This document shows positions 24,946 through 33,821 of a stretch of 64,000 nt of DNA, in pieces. Origin of the DNA: Verrucomicrobiia bacterium (lineage in GTDB: Bacteria > Verrucomicrobiota > Verrucomicrobiia > Verrucomicrobiales > DEV007). Each line of letters starts with the position of its first letter. Position 1 is the stretch's first letter. The notes below the pieces were generated by a model that searched no databases, had not been told where the DNA came from, and saw nothing but the letters and a program-made list of their open reading frames with translations. The stretch covers positions 1-64,000 of the forward strand of contig JAUICH010000028.1 in assembly GCA_030427505.1 (NCBI GenBank). The letters are read 5' to 3'. A program made the position numbers and the translations under genes.

Positions 24946-26580
24946 TCACATCAGCCGGGCGCCAGCCTCCGCCAGCGGGCTGCGTTCGCCGCGTTCCAGT
25001 GTGACGTGGGCGGTAAAGGAGTGACCCTTAAGCTTTTCCCGGGCATACACCAGCCCATTACTGCGGCTGTCCACATAGGGATTGTCGATCTGCGCCGGGT
25101 CTCCGGTCATGACCAGTTTGGAGCCTTTCGCCATGCGGGTGACGATGGTTTTCGCCTCCAGCGGAGTGAGCTGCTGCGCTTCGTCCAGGATAAAGAAACG
25201 GTTCGGAATGGAGCGGCCGCGGATGTAGCAAAGCGCTTCCACTTCTATCATGCCGGACTCGATCAGTGGCTGGTAGGATTTCTGGCCGGGACCCTGGCCG
25301 GCCGCGGGAACGGGGCTCTGGTTGTTTTTCTTGGCGCGCTTGGTCCGGTCGCCCTTGTTCTCGGGAGAGTGGAGAATGAACTCCAGAGCGTCGAAGATGG
25401 GCTTCAGCCAGGGGTCCAGTTTTTCCTCCAGCGTGCCGGGCAGGAAGCCGAGGGTGTCGCCGAGCGGAACCACCGGACGGCTCACGGTCACACCGTCGTA
25501 GTCTCCCTGCATGACGGAGTGCAGGGCGGAGGCTACCGCCAGCAGCGTCTTACCCGTGCCGGCCTGGCCGTAGCAGGTGACCAGCGAGATGTCCGGATTC
25601 ATCAGCGCGTCCAGGAAGCACTGCTGCCCCAGGTTCAGCGGGCGAATGCACGGTCCGCGCTGCACATGGATGGGGTCCGGCAGGCGGATGCGTTCGAAGG
25701 CGCCGCCGCCGGCGTAGCGGGCCGGGATGGTGCGCTTGTCCCCAGCGGAAAGAATGACGTAGTCGTTCAGCCAGAGTTCCGGCAAGCGGCTGGATACGGT
25801 GAGGCTGCCACTGCTGGCGAAGCGTTGCAGCTCATTGGGCTGGACCTCCACGCGGATCAGTTCGTGCCGGGCGGCGCTGAGCGAGACCTTGTCGTTCTGG
25901 TAGTCCTCGCACTTCAGGCCCAGGGCCAGGCCCTTGAGGAAGAGGTTCAGGTCCTTGGTAATGAGCACCACCGGCGCGGTGTTCGCGTCTTCCACCAGGC
26001 AGGCCGCGATGAGAATGCGGTGATCCGCCGACTTGGTGTCGTGCAGGGTTTCCTCGATGCGGGCGAAGACGTTCCTGGTCCGGTTCGACTGAGGCGTGCT
26101 GTGGATGAGCCGGATGGTGCCGCCTTCCCGGGTGGGCACGCCCACGGTGGCGGCCTTCGGATTCGCGGAGAACAGCTCCGCCAGCATGCGGTGGGCGGAC
26201 CGGGCGTTCGCGCCGCGCTCGGACTGTTCGTTCTTGAAGCGGTCCAGTTCGTTCAACACTTCCAGCGGAATGCAGACGTGGTTGTCCGCGAACTGGTGAA
26301 TGCACTCCGGATCGTGAAGCAGGACGTTCGTGTCCAGGACGAAGTTCTTGCCGACGGGCGAGGGGGCTTTCAGCCCGCCGTTGTCATGGTGGCGGCGTTT
26401 CGGAGTGTGGCCGTTGGCGCCGTGGTGGCCATTTCCGTTTCCGTTTTCATGGCCGCGGCCATGCTTGCCGTTTCCGTTAAAAAAGTCGGTCTGTCTGGGT
26501 GAGGAAGTTTCCGGGGCGGCTGGGACGCTTTCAGGGTTTTGGTTCGGGGCGGAATTGGTTTCGTTTGGAATGATCATCAT
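24946..26580 (-). CDS. PIN-PhoH fusion ATPase (PhoH2-type)
   Basis: 544 aa. Residues about 34-69 are a low-complexity Asn/Gly/His-rich stretch. A PIN nuclease domain follows from about 80 (VLDTNVLLHD, LEVLNELDRFKN, the acidic residues for metal). The PhoH P-loop ATPase is in the C-terminal half, with Walker A GQAGTGKT near 340 and Walker B FFILDEAQQL, ending VTLERGERSPLAE. PIN-PhoH proteins (PhoH2, YlaK) are RNA helicases/RNases. In mycobacteria they pair with an antitoxin, but no small partner gene precedes this one. Starts at 26580 and 26577 (MM) are both possible. Confidence 0.93.
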   Translation of the reverse strand: MMIIPNETNSAPNQNPESVPAAPETSSPRQTDFFNGNGKHGRGHENGNGNGHHGANGHTPKRRHHDNGGLKAPSPVGKNFVLDTNVLLHDPECIHQFADNHVCIPLEVLNELDRFKNEQSERGANARSAHRMLAELFSANPKAATVGVPTREGGTIRLIHSTPQSNRTRNVFARIEETLHDTKSADHRILIAACLVEDANTAPVVLITKDLNLFLKGLALGLKCEDYQNDKVSLSAARHELIRVEVQPNELQRFASSGSLTVSSRLPELWLNDYVILSAGDKRTIPARYAGGGAFERIRLPDPIHVQRGPCIRPLNLGQQCFLDALMNPDISLVTCYGQAGTGKTLLAVASALHSVMQGDYDGVTVSRPVVPLGDTLGFLPGTLEEKLDPWLKPIFDALEFILHSPENKGDRTKRAKKNNQSPVPAAGQGPGQKSYQPLIESGMIEVEALCYIRGRSIPNRFFILDEAQQLTPLEAKTIVTRMAKGSKLVMTGDPAQIDNPYVDSRSNGLVYAREKLKGHSFTAHVTLERGERSPLAEAGARLM

Positions 26581-26639
26581 AAAGGGTTCCGTGGGTGAAC
26601 GCCCCGACTTGGATCAGCAGCGTTCGTTTGCGTCCGGGT

Positions 26640-27116
26640 TCACACCTCGAACAGGAGATTGTCCCGATTGACCATGGCGTGGCCACTGGCCAAAAGTTCC
26701 ACCAAGCCTTGCACCCGGGCTTCGATCTTCGGCAGGGCCAAAGACGCGGGCTCTTCGTCCACGTCGCGGATCCGCCAGAACTCCACCCGGTCTGTCCAAA
26801 AAGGGAAAGATTTTAGAAACATGGGCCGGTGCTCCGGCTCGTTCAGTGCCACGACCAGGCTCGCGTCCATCAGGTCGTTTTCGCAAAGTTTCTCCGGCTT
26901 GGGCGCCGTGAGTTCCACGGGAATGCCGCGTTCTTCCAGGGCGGAAACCGTGTAGTGAGAGAGGTCGCTTTCCGCGAGATGCGGCTTGAAGCCCCGGGAG
27001 AGGGCTTCCCATTCCAGTTCGGCTTTGCGGGCTTCGTGGTTGAAGACCGCCTCCGCGAACCGGCTCCGGTAGAAATTCCCCGAACAAATGAACAACAGAG
27101 TCTGGCGGCTGAACAT
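26640..27116 (-). CDS. Low-molecular-weight phosphotyrosine phosphatase-like protein
   Basis: 158-aa Rossmann-like protein starting LLFICSGNFYRSRFAEA. The P-loop C-x5-R-S (C11, R17, S18) is that of low-molecular-weight protein tyrosine phosphatases and arsenate reductases of that fold. A later acidic segment (RIRDVDEEPASL) may carry the general-acid Asp, although the usual DP pair is not present. The lack of downstream Cys residues argues against a thioredoxin-linked arsenate reductase. It is separated from the PhoH gene by 59 bp and may share its transcript. Likely cytosolic. Confidence 0.85.
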   Translation of the reverse strand: MFSRQTLLFICSGNFYRSRFAEAVFNHEARKAELEWEALSRGFKPHLAESDLSHYTVSALEERGIPVELTAPKPEKLCENDLMDASLVVALNEPEHRPMFLKSFPFWTDRVEFWRIRDVDEEPASLALPKIEARVQGLVELLASGHAMVNRDNLLFEV

Positions 27117-27650
27117 GCTTCATTAAAAAGCGATCAAACCTTACTTCTACAATTTAACCTTCGTTAAAATTCTGATGCAATAAAATTATTGTGGAATCTA
27201 AAATCAGCCGCGACCCAAATGCCGCGTCAGATCAGGCGAAGGTGGGCGATTCCCGCCACTCTGAAAAAGCAGGAAGCGTGACAAGATCTCAACAAATTAA
27301 CCTTTGTTGATTAATTAAAGTGAATTGGGAAAAGGAGCCGGAAGACGTTTCGGCCACGGCGAAGAACGCGGAAGAAGCTCCAGCCACGGGTTAGTGAGAG
27401 AGCCGCAACGACTGAGTCAAAACGCCAATCAAATCCTCTCGGTGACATAACAACAACAACGCCCCGAGCCCTGAAAGGGCGGCAGCGCCTAGCCAGGGGC
27501 GTTAGCCCCTGGAACCCGTCCCTCATGTTCGTTGGGGGCTGAAGGCCCGGTGGCGGGGTTCGCCGCGCGGTCAGGCAATCGCCTAAAGATGGTGCTGGCG
27601 ATGGCGGCGGCCGCCAGTTGGGAATACCTAACCGTTTTGATGGACTCCGG
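27117..27650. other. Intergenic region, AT-rich then repeat-rich
   Basis: 534 bp. The stretch 27120-27320 is AT-rich, with two copies of 'ttaacctt(c/t)gtt' (27155-27166 and 27298-27309), and could hold the promoter of the phosphatase gene. The stretch 27460-27590 contains GC-rich hairpins of a dispersed type, listed separately. No gene is evident. Confidence 0.5.
27461..27560. repeat. GC-rich hairpin cluster (REP-like)
   Basis: Consecutive hairpins: GCCCT-GAA-AGGGC at 27468-27480; CCAGGGGC-GTTA-GCCCCTGG at 27493-27512, a perfect 8-bp stem; then a weaker one around GGGCTGAAGGCCC at 27536-27548. A related core (GCCCTGGAAGGGC) recurs at 58325-58337. Such modules are familiar from planctomycete and verrucomicrobial intergenic regions. 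No coding role is seen. Confidence 0.6.
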
Positions 27651-28868
27651 CTACTCCGCGAACTTCCACAGGTGCCTGTCGCTGCGGATGTAAACCGCGC
27701 CACCGGAAATGGCGGGGGTGCTCAAAATAGTTTCGCCGAGATCCACTTCGCTGACGATTTTTCCTTCCTCGCCGCTGAGGTCGACGCACTGGCCGAGACC
27801 GGCTTCGTTGAAAATGTAGAGATGATTCCCCGCCGCCACGGGCGAACCGCTGAAGGGGCCGGTTAGCCGGGTGCGCCAGACGCGTTCTCCGGTCTCCCGG
27901 CTGGCCGCGGACAAGACACCGGCGCCATTGATGGTATAGACCAGATCTCCCACGATGAGCGGGCTGGCCGTGCCGGGGCCCTGGGCGGATTCCCGCCAGA
28001 GGTAAGCCGTGCCTTCTTCCCCTCCCGTCGCGCCGGGCTTGAAAGCGGTCAGACCGTTGGACGGAATGTAGAGCGTGCCGTCCGCCACCGCGCTAGAGGG
28101 CGTGGGTGACGCTCCATCCCCATAGTTCCAAAGCTCGCTGCCAGTCTTGGGAACGACACCCAGAACGCCCTTGGTGGATTGCAGGGCCACCACCGTGGTA
28201 CCTTCCACTTCCATCACCACGGGCGAGGTCCAGTTGGCGGCTTTGGGCCGGTCCAGTTTCCAGACATTGGTGCCCGTCAGGGGATCGATGCCGGCGGCAA
28301 AGGACTCACTGTCATTCTCAATCTGCACCACCAGCGTTCCATCCACCACGATGGGCGAAGACGCCATACCCAGGCTGTTGGACGCATTCGGATAGTCCAG
28401 CGTCAGGGCCCGGATCCACTGCACGTTTCCGTCCAGGTCCAGGCAGAACAAGTCGTTGGAGGAGAACAAGGCATACACCCGCTCGCCATCCGTGGCGGGC
28501 GAGGGGGCGGCCACGCAGGTTTTGGGATTGCACATGGTCCGGCCCATGGCCCAGAACTGCCGTTCCCAAAGGATGGAGCCGTCCGCCGCGCTGAAACAGA
28601 AGACATGCAGCCGCTTCTGATCTGGCCCGCTGGAGCAGGTCAAGAAGACACGGTCACCCACGATGACGGGGCAGGAAAGGCCGCGCCCTGGCAGTTCCAC
28701 CGACCAGGCGATGGTCTCTTTGCTAAGATTGGTGGTTACCGGTTTTTCGGCATCCACATAACCGTTTCCGTTTGGGCCGCGGAAGTTCCACCAGTCCGCG
28801 TGGGAAGGCGTGGCGGTGGTGAAGAAAAGGCTCAGAATTGAGGCCAGAAAAACGTGGGGGAGTTTCAT
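27651..28868 (-). CDS. Secreted PQQ-like beta-propeller protein
   Basis: 405 aa from the ATG at 28868, which begins a clear signal peptide ending PSHA/DWWNFRGPNGNG. The WxxFRGPxGNG opening and the repeated blades (WSVELPGRGLSCPVIVGDRV, LYWRE-type strands, GSPVAAGNHLYIF) mark a PQQ-binding-like repeat propeller. No quinoprotein catalytic Asp/Ca2+ site can be identified, so it may be a binding or scaffold protein rather than a dehydrogenase. It follows the HEAT-repeat gene by 73 bp on the same strand; such pairs are frequent in Verrucomicrobia. Confidence 0.9.
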   Translation of the reverse strand: MKLPHVFLASILSLFFTTATPSHADWWNFRGPNGNGYVDAEKPVTTNLSKETIAWSVELPGRGLSCPVIVGDRVFLTCSSGPDQKRLHVFCFSAADGSILWERQFWAMGRTMCNPKTCVAAPSPATDGERVYALFSSNDLFCLDLDGNVQWIRALTLDYPNASNSLGMASSPIVVDGTLVVQIENDSESFAAGIDPLTGTNVWKLDRPKAANWTSPVVMEVEGTTVVALQSTKGVLGVVPKTGSELWNYGDGASPTPSSAVADGTLYIPSNGLTAFKPGATGGEEGTAYLWRESAQGPGTASPLIVGDLVYTINGAGVLSAASRETGERVWRTRLTGPFSGSPVAAGNHLYIFNEAGLGQCVDLSGEEGKIVSEVDLGETILSTPAISGGAVYIRSDRHLWKFAE

Positions 28869-28941
28869 GGAATGAAGAAGGGATGGGCGAAGCAAGGCGT
28901 TTCGACTCCAGGAATGGGTGCAGGTGACCTTGGGGGCTCCG

Positions 28942-30132
28942 TCAGTTTTGATTGCGGAGTTCCCGCCGGGATTTGATCTCTTTCTCCGGCGTGGGTGGCC
29001 GGTCCACCGCCAGGATGGCCGTGCCGGTGGCGTCGCAGACGCGTAGTTGAAACTCCCACTGCACCGTCCAGTCCTTAACCTGTTCGTTTTGGCAGAGCTT
29101 CACCAGAATCTCGTTCTTGCCCTCCTTCAGTTGGATGGGAAGGATGTATTGATCGATGCGCGCGCCGCGGTGGTATTCGTCCCGGCCAAAGATAAGTTCG
29201 CCGTTCAGCCAGATTTTCCAGGCGTTCTTGCAACCCAGGCGCAGCTCAGCCGGCTGGGTGCTGGCGGAGTTGAACTCGGTAAAGGCGTAGGCGGTCACCT
29301 CTTTCAGCGGACCGTAGGCCTGGTTGATGTCCACCATGCCGTAGTCGTCCGCGGTGGCGAAGTCCGACCAGGTGACGGGGCCTTCCTTACCGTCGTAGGT
29401 GGCGCTCAGGTCGATTCCCTGCTCAGGCGGGTAAGGCGTGTTGAAGCCTTCCAGCCCCGTGTTGTCAAAGGGGCCGATCACTTTCCAGTGCATCAGAAAG
29501 CCGAAGTGCCGGGGCAGATCGACCGATTGGCCCAAGCCCTCCAGTTGCTTGGTGATCTCCTTGATCTGGTCCACGTCCCGGGCCGCGTTCAGCGCCTGGA
29601 GGTAGATGAGAGTGGCGGCCTGGGCTTCCTTGCCTTCTTTCAGGGACTTGGCTTCCGTAATCAGCCGGGCCACGGCGTCGCGGCGCAGGTCCGTGCTGGG
29701 ATCGTTCAGCATGCCGGGGATGAGACGCTCCGCCGTTTCCGGCTGCACGCGGGCAATTACCTCGTAGGCAAAGCGCCGCGCCTGCGGGTCCTGCCGGGTA
29801 TCCAGAAGGAATTCACCCAGGCTGGCCACGGGCAGTTCGGTGCCTTCCTGAAGTCCTTTGGAGACGATGACCTCCGCCGCGGAGCGGAGGTAATTCTGGG
29901 CCACGGGGCCGGCGTGTTCCATCGCGCCAAGGATCGGCAGCAGGGCGCTGGTGTCCGCCTGGGAAAGGGACTGCCAGGCGCCGGTGGCGGCCTCGTTCCC
30001 CGCGCCTTCGCGGGAGACGGCCTGAAGGGTGGTGATGGCTTGTTCCACCTCGCCGGGAATGGCGGCGGAGGCGGAAAGGTGGGCGGCCCAGAGCAGGCCG
30101 GCGGCAAGGACCGGAGTAATAGGGGGCTTCAT
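28942..30132 (-). CDS. Secreted helical-repeat protein with C-terminal beta-sandwich
   Basis: 396 aa from the ATG at 30132, after which a signal peptide (about 1-24, ending ASA/AIPGE) is clear. Residues about 30-215 form helical repeats of HEAT type (TDLRRDAVARLITEAKSLKE, then paired helices). The C-terminal part from HWKVIGPFDNTGLEGF onward contains a jelly-roll-like sequence (AWKIWLNGELIFGRDEYH, ILVKLCQNEQVKDWTVQWEF) that resembles carbohydrate-binding or PA14-like sandwiches seen in secreted planctomycete proteins. It is probably co-transcribed with the PQQ-like protein downstream. A role in binding or presenting a polymer is inference. Confidence 0.8.
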   Translation of the reverse strand: MKPPITPVLAAGLLWAAHLSASAAIPGEVEQAITTLQAVSREGAGNEAATGAWQSLSQADTSALLPILGAMEHAGPVAQNYLRSAAEVIVSKGLQEGTELPVASLGEFLLDTRQDPQARRFAYEVIARVQPETAERLIPGMLNDPSTDLRRDAVARLITEAKSLKEGKEAQAATLIYLQALNAARDVDQIKEITKQLEGLGQSVDLPRHFGFLMHWKVIGPFDNTGLEGFNTPYPPEQGIDLSATYDGKEGPVTWSDFATADDYGMVDINQAYGPLKEVTAYAFTEFNSASTQPAELRLGCKNAWKIWLNGELIFGRDEYHRGARIDQYILPIQLKEGKNEILVKLCQNEQVKDWTVQWEFQLRVCDATGTAILAVDRPPTPEKEIKSRRELRNQN

Positions 30133-30501
30133 ACCGGCGCTCAACTTAGCGCCATGCCCCGGCGGCGCAACGCCCAAAGCGGGCAGGTTTTGGGTCTTTG
30201 ATCGACTATTTTCCCTCGCTGCCGAGAACCGTTGGGAATCCTCAGTGAAACGACCTTCAGGGCAAAGGTGGAACGCGATCTCCGAGCGCGTTCACGGAAG
30301 CAGTGACAAGGTGCTCCTTACCCCTTCTTGGACATGGATAGAGCGACACGCCCCTTCAGGCTGAAACGTGTGCGCTTTCAGGAAGCCGTCCGCCGCCTTA
30401 TTTCGAAAACCCGGTTCGAAAGTTCCTCGCCCGGAGGTCAAGGACCACCTCCCGCCGCGAAACCGTCTCTGTAAGAGCGGCCGTTTGAGAAAGCGCGACC
30501 C
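30133..30501. other. Intergenic region holding REPIN-like copy B
   Basis: 369 bp between the HEAT-protein start and the end of the transglutaminase-like gene. Apart from the repeat at 30265-30451 nothing is recognised. The promoter for the HEAT/PQQ pair should lie in 30133-30260. Confidence 0.5.
30265..30451 (+). repeat. REPIN-like dispersed element, copy B (187 bp)
   Basis: The left end is AAGGTGG with a hairpin GAACGCG-ATCTCCGAG-CGCGTTC, a perfect 7-bp stem. The right end, read on minus, is a hairpin TCCTTG-ACCTCCGGG-CGAGGA with one G-U pair, headed by GAGGTGG. It shares ends, loops and internal landmarks with copies A and D, and is inserted between two genes. Confidence 0.75.
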
Positions 30502-31695
30502 CTACTTCAGCGCCAGCCGGGTTTTGTCATTCGAAACCGCCGTCCAGATGTCTTCGTTCCAGTAGTCTTCGGCGGCGCCGGGTTTGTCGTCGCAGAAATA
30601 AATCTGTTTCCGGTCAAAGGTCTGCTCGGGCGTGTAATACTGCGCGAGTTCTTCCACGGTTCTCAGAACGGGCGTGTCAGAACGGCGATCGGTCGTTTCG
30701 ATGAGGTATTGCTTTCCATTGAGGCGCACCACGCACCAGGCGTGTTCGCCGCCATACACGTTCCAACCCAGCGCCACCCGGGCATCAAAGCCCTCCGTCA
30801 AAAGAATGTCCGTCATCAGGATGGAGGTGTCTTCGCAGTCTCCCGAGCGGTCGTCCACGGTTTCCCGCGGGGTTTTCCAGGACTCCACCTGTTCCTCCGC
30901 GTCGTCATCCAGTTCATAGTGCGAACCCGTCAGCACCGCGCGCCAGATCTTCAGAAGCAACTCTTCGGACGGCGGCTGGTTCGCGAAAGACAACCGGCTT
31001 TCACCGGTCAGGAAGTAGTTGGCCCGCCGGAACATGCCCTCGGAATCGCAGGCCAGCAGGTCGTAGGCTTTCCGGCAGTCCGGGCAGCGCAGCACAATGG
31101 TGCGCCGCACGTCTTCGAGGGAAACGAGATGGGTACCGCCGCAACGGCCGCACTGGGTCAGCGCGGGTCCTTTTTGTTCCTTGGCGTTGTCCAGATCGAA
31201 AACTGGCAGGCGCTGAGTCAATACCGCCAGACAACCCACCCGCAGTCCGTCGCGGATGATGTAGGTGCTGAGGCACTCCTGCTGGCCGTCGATGACGTCT
31301 TCCCATCTTAACAAGCCTTCCTGGACCGCGTTGCTGTTGGTGTCCCAGCACACCGTGGCCGCCATGGCATGGATGGTGGGCACGGCCTGTTCCAGGTAGC
31401 GGAACACGTGTTGAAGATCCACCTCCGGACTGAAAGGCTTGGTCTGGCACCAGGTCTTGAGCATTTCCTGAACCTCGGGATCGCGCTTCAGGGGGAGCAG
31501 GTTCACCTGGAGGCGGCGCTGGTTCATGTCCGTCAAACACCGCCCCTGGAAGGCCGCCTGGTCGAAGGCCTCGTTGGCCACGCCGGTGACGGACAAGGAG
31601 CTTTTCAGGGCTTCCAACTTTTCGGGTGGTAAAACGAACCCGAATGCCAGACTGCCCACGACAAGAAGTGAGAAGATAACGAGAAAGCGTTTCAA
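30502..31695 (-). CDS. Secreted transglutaminase-like protein with zinc ribbon
   Basis: 397 aa beginning at TTG (31693-31695), the only start that gives the signal peptide MKRFLVIFSLLVVGSLAFGF. The middle contains a four-Cys cluster, CGRCGGTHL...LRCPDCRKAY, like a zinc ribbon. The C-terminal part has a transglutaminase-like triad: DRSGDCEDTSIL (Cys), GGEHAWCVV (His) and LIETTDRRS (Asp). Bacterial members are mostly uncharacterised cysteine proteases or amidases. Apparent export together with a zinc ribbon is unusual, so a membrane-anchored form is possible. The gene stands alone between repeat copy B and the sulfatase. Confidence 0.83.
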   Translation of the reverse strand: MKRFLVIFSLLVVGSLAFGFVLPPEKLEALKSSLSVTGVANEAFDQAAFQGRCLTDMNQRRLQVNLLPLKRDPEVQEMLKTWCQTKPFSPEVDLQHVFRYLEQAVPTIHAMAATVCWDTNSNAVQEGLLRWEDVIDGQQECLSTYIIRDGLRVGCLAVLTQRLPVFDLDNAKEQKGPALTQCGRCGGTHLVSLEDVRRTIVLRCPDCRKAYDLLACDSEGMFRRANYFLTGESRLSFANQPPSEELLLKIWRAVLTGSHYELDDDAEEQVESWKTPRETVDDRSGDCEDTSILMTDILLTEGFDARVALGWNVYGGEHAWCVVRLNGKQYLIETTDRRSDTPVLRTVEELAQYYTPEQTFDRKQIYFCDDKPGAAEDYWNEDIWTAVSNDKTRLALK

Positions 31696-31872
31696 AGCAG
31701 GAAGAAGCGGTAGACTTTAACTAATTATAGTATTTCCGGTAATTAGAAATATCCAGCATTTTCGACGCCATTCTGGCGTTCGATGGCGCCCGAGTCTTTT
31801 CTTCCTGGCTTGTTCCTCCCGTGGCCTCCCTTCTTAGGGAAAGGCTGAGGCGAGAAACCTTGGCCGCCCTCC

Positions 31873-33300
31873 TTACCGGGAATATTCCGTTCCCAGCGCT
31901 GCCGCCTGCTGTTTCAATTCCTGGAATTTCGCTTCGTTTCCTTCGGCCAGGTTCTCCTTTTCGTAGGGGTCCGTCTCGAGGTCGAAGAGAAACTCGCCGT
32001 CATTCGGTGTGGAGACATACTTCCAGCGGCCTTGGCGCAGCGCTTCCCAGGGGCGCCGGCCGAGTTCTTCATGCTTGCCCAGTTGCCAGAAGAATTCTCT
32101 GCCGGTTTCGTCCGTGAGGCCGGTTCCCGCCGGATGCAACAGCACCTGGCTGAGGTCCTGCCCGTCCAGAGTCAATCCAGCGGCATCCGTTCCCGTCAGG
32201 GCGCAGAAGGTGGGAAAAAGGTCGATGGACCAGGCCGGGGACTCCACTGTGCGGCCAGCGGAAATCTTTCCAGGCCAGCGCATCAGGCAGGGCACGCGCA
32301 GGCCGCCGTCAAAGAGGGTGGCCTTGCCCGCGCGGTAGGGCTCGTTGTTCCCACCGTAGACGGGATCGCCGCCGTGGTCGGTCAGGAAAATAACCAGGGT
32401 GTTGTCTGTCAACCCCAGGTGGTCCAAAGCAGTGAGCACTTCGCCGATGCCGTCGTCCAGAGACACCACCATGGCGGCGTATTCCCGGCGAATCTTGTCG
32501 GAAATGCCGGCGACGCGTTTCATCTCCTCCGCCTTGGGCTGCATGAGGTTGACGGGCTTTTGTTCGCCCGGGCTCCAGCCCTTGCCGAAGTGCGGCGCGT
32601 TGTAGGCCAGGTAGAGGAAGAAGGGATTCTCCGCCTCCCGCTGATCTTTCAGGAAGGCCACGGCTTCGTCCGTGATGAGGTCCGTGGCATAGCCATTTTC
32701 GCTGATGTGGGTGGTGTTGTGATACCAGTCCGGCAGGATGCCGTAGGTCATGGTGAAGAAGTCGATGCAGCCGCCGGTGTGGCCCCGGAAACGGTCAAAG
32801 CCGTGGTGGGTGGGGAGGAAGGAACTTTCGCCATGGCCCAGGTGCCATTTGCCGGTCAGGGCGGTGTGGTAGCCGCCCCGGTCCCGCAGCACTTCCGCAA
32901 TGGTGGTTTCCTCGGGATGAATGCCGCGCTGTTTGTCTTCGTCACTCATGAACATGAGCGCGCCCAGCAGGTGATCCCGCGACCGGCTGGGATTCATGCC
33001 CGTCAGCAAGCCAAAACGGGACGGCGTACAGATGGCGGAGGCGGAGTAGAAATTTTCGAAATTCAGTCCCTCGGCAGCCAGGCGGTCGATGTTGGGCGTG
33101 GGAATCTCGCTGCCGTAACAGCCCACGTCGTTGATGCCTTGGTCGTCCGTGAAAATGAGAAGAATGTTAGGGCGGTCCTGTCCTTCCGGCGCGGCAGTGA
33201 GTGGCCGTGCAAAGAAACCGGGACCAAGAAAGACGGCAAGCGTCAGCAGTAGTGGCAGACAGCGGCGAAGGGAGGCGGGAGCGGGGGAGGTGCAATCCAT
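31873..33300 (-). CDS. Secreted sulfatase (arylsulfatase A type)
   Basis: 475 aa with a signal peptide (about 1-37). Metal ligands are in LLIFTDDQG (D52, D53), and the formylglycine site is CTPSRFGLLTG with C91 in the C-x-P-S-R consensus. Downstream are TGKWHLGHGE and IFLTDHGGDPVYGGN. It would release sulfate esters from sulfated polysaccharides in the periplasm or outside, needing a formylglycine-generating or anSME enzyme that is not in the window. The gene is isolated. The 3' side has a 177-bp gap and the 5' side a 521-bp repeat-rich gap. Confidence 0.95.
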   Translation of the reverse strand: MDCTSPAPASLRRCLPLLLTLAVFLGPGFFARPLTAAPEGQDRPNILLIFTDDQGINDVGCYGSEIPTPNIDRLAAEGLNFENFYSASAICTPSRFGLLTGMNPSRSRDHLLGALMFMSDEDKQRGIHPEETTIAEVLRDRGGYHTALTGKWHLGHGESSFLPTHHGFDRFRGHTGGCIDFFTMTYGILPDWYHNTTHISENGYATDLITDEAVAFLKDQREAENPFFLYLAYNAPHFGKGWSPGEQKPVNLMQPKAEEMKRVAGISDKIRREYAAMVVSLDDGIGEVLTALDHLGLTDNTLVIFLTDHGGDPVYGGNNEPYRAGKATLFDGGLRVPCLMRWPGKISAGRTVESPAWSIDLFPTFCALTGTDAAGLTLDGQDLSQVLLHPAGTGLTDETGREFFWQLGKHEELGRRPWEALRQGRWKYVSTPNDGEFLFDLETDPYEKENLAEGNEAKFQELKQQAAALGTEYSR

Positions 33301-33821
33301 GCCGAAGTCCCTAGCACGATCCGCCAGCGTTGTGAAGGGTGCGCTGGGGGACGTAAACGCGGGCTGGGAACTGATCTATGCACCCAACAATTCAACATCG
33401 CGCATGGGGGCAGTTTGAGGCTCGGACAAGATTTCCCCTGAACCCAAGATCTTCCGGGGACGCGCAGCGTCTTTGGAGTGCTCCGATTCTTCGGAGCTTT
33501 GCGGAGGGAGCCGGAGGCGGGGTGGGGGGAACAAGTGTCCGCCTGCTCTGATTTTGGTCCCCTATCACTATCGCCAGAAGGCATGGCCGGACAAAGGAAG
33601 CCATGGGGAGTGGGGAGAAGCTTGCCGGGTCACCGTTCGTTCCATCCGTTCCACCCCGCCTCCGGCTCCTACCCCAAAGCGGTGATTCAGATCACCGCAG
33701 TCCAAGGACGCTACGCGTCCCCGTGGGTCTTGAGATTCCAGGACGCGCTCTGAGAAGCGAACGTGTCTGCATGACTTGTAGGGCAAGTTCTAAGGTCTAG
33801 GCGGGAAATCCACACACCCAC
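33301..33821. other. Repeat-rich intergenic region
   Basis: 521 bp between the sulfatase start and the yaaA stop. It is dominated by the two inverted copies of a hairpin-rich repeat listed separately. The 5' flank of the sulfatase (33301-33440) should hold its promoter. Short open frames across the repeats are judged spurious. Confidence 0.6.
33447..33732. repeat. Inverted pair of two-hairpin repeats (second family)
   Basis: The left arm 33447-33526 and the right arm 33651-33732 are imperfect inverted copies of about 80 bp. Each has GGGGACGCG(C/T)AGCGTC, a 5-bp stem with 3-nt loop, then TTGGA(G/C)TG. A stem of different sequence in each arm follows: GCTCCGA-TTCT-TCGGAGC on the left, GCGGTGAT-CTGA-ATCACCGC on the right. 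Each arm ends with AGCCGGAGGCGGGGTGG. The 124 bp between the arms look unique. A REP/MITE-like origin is likely. Confidence 0.68.
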
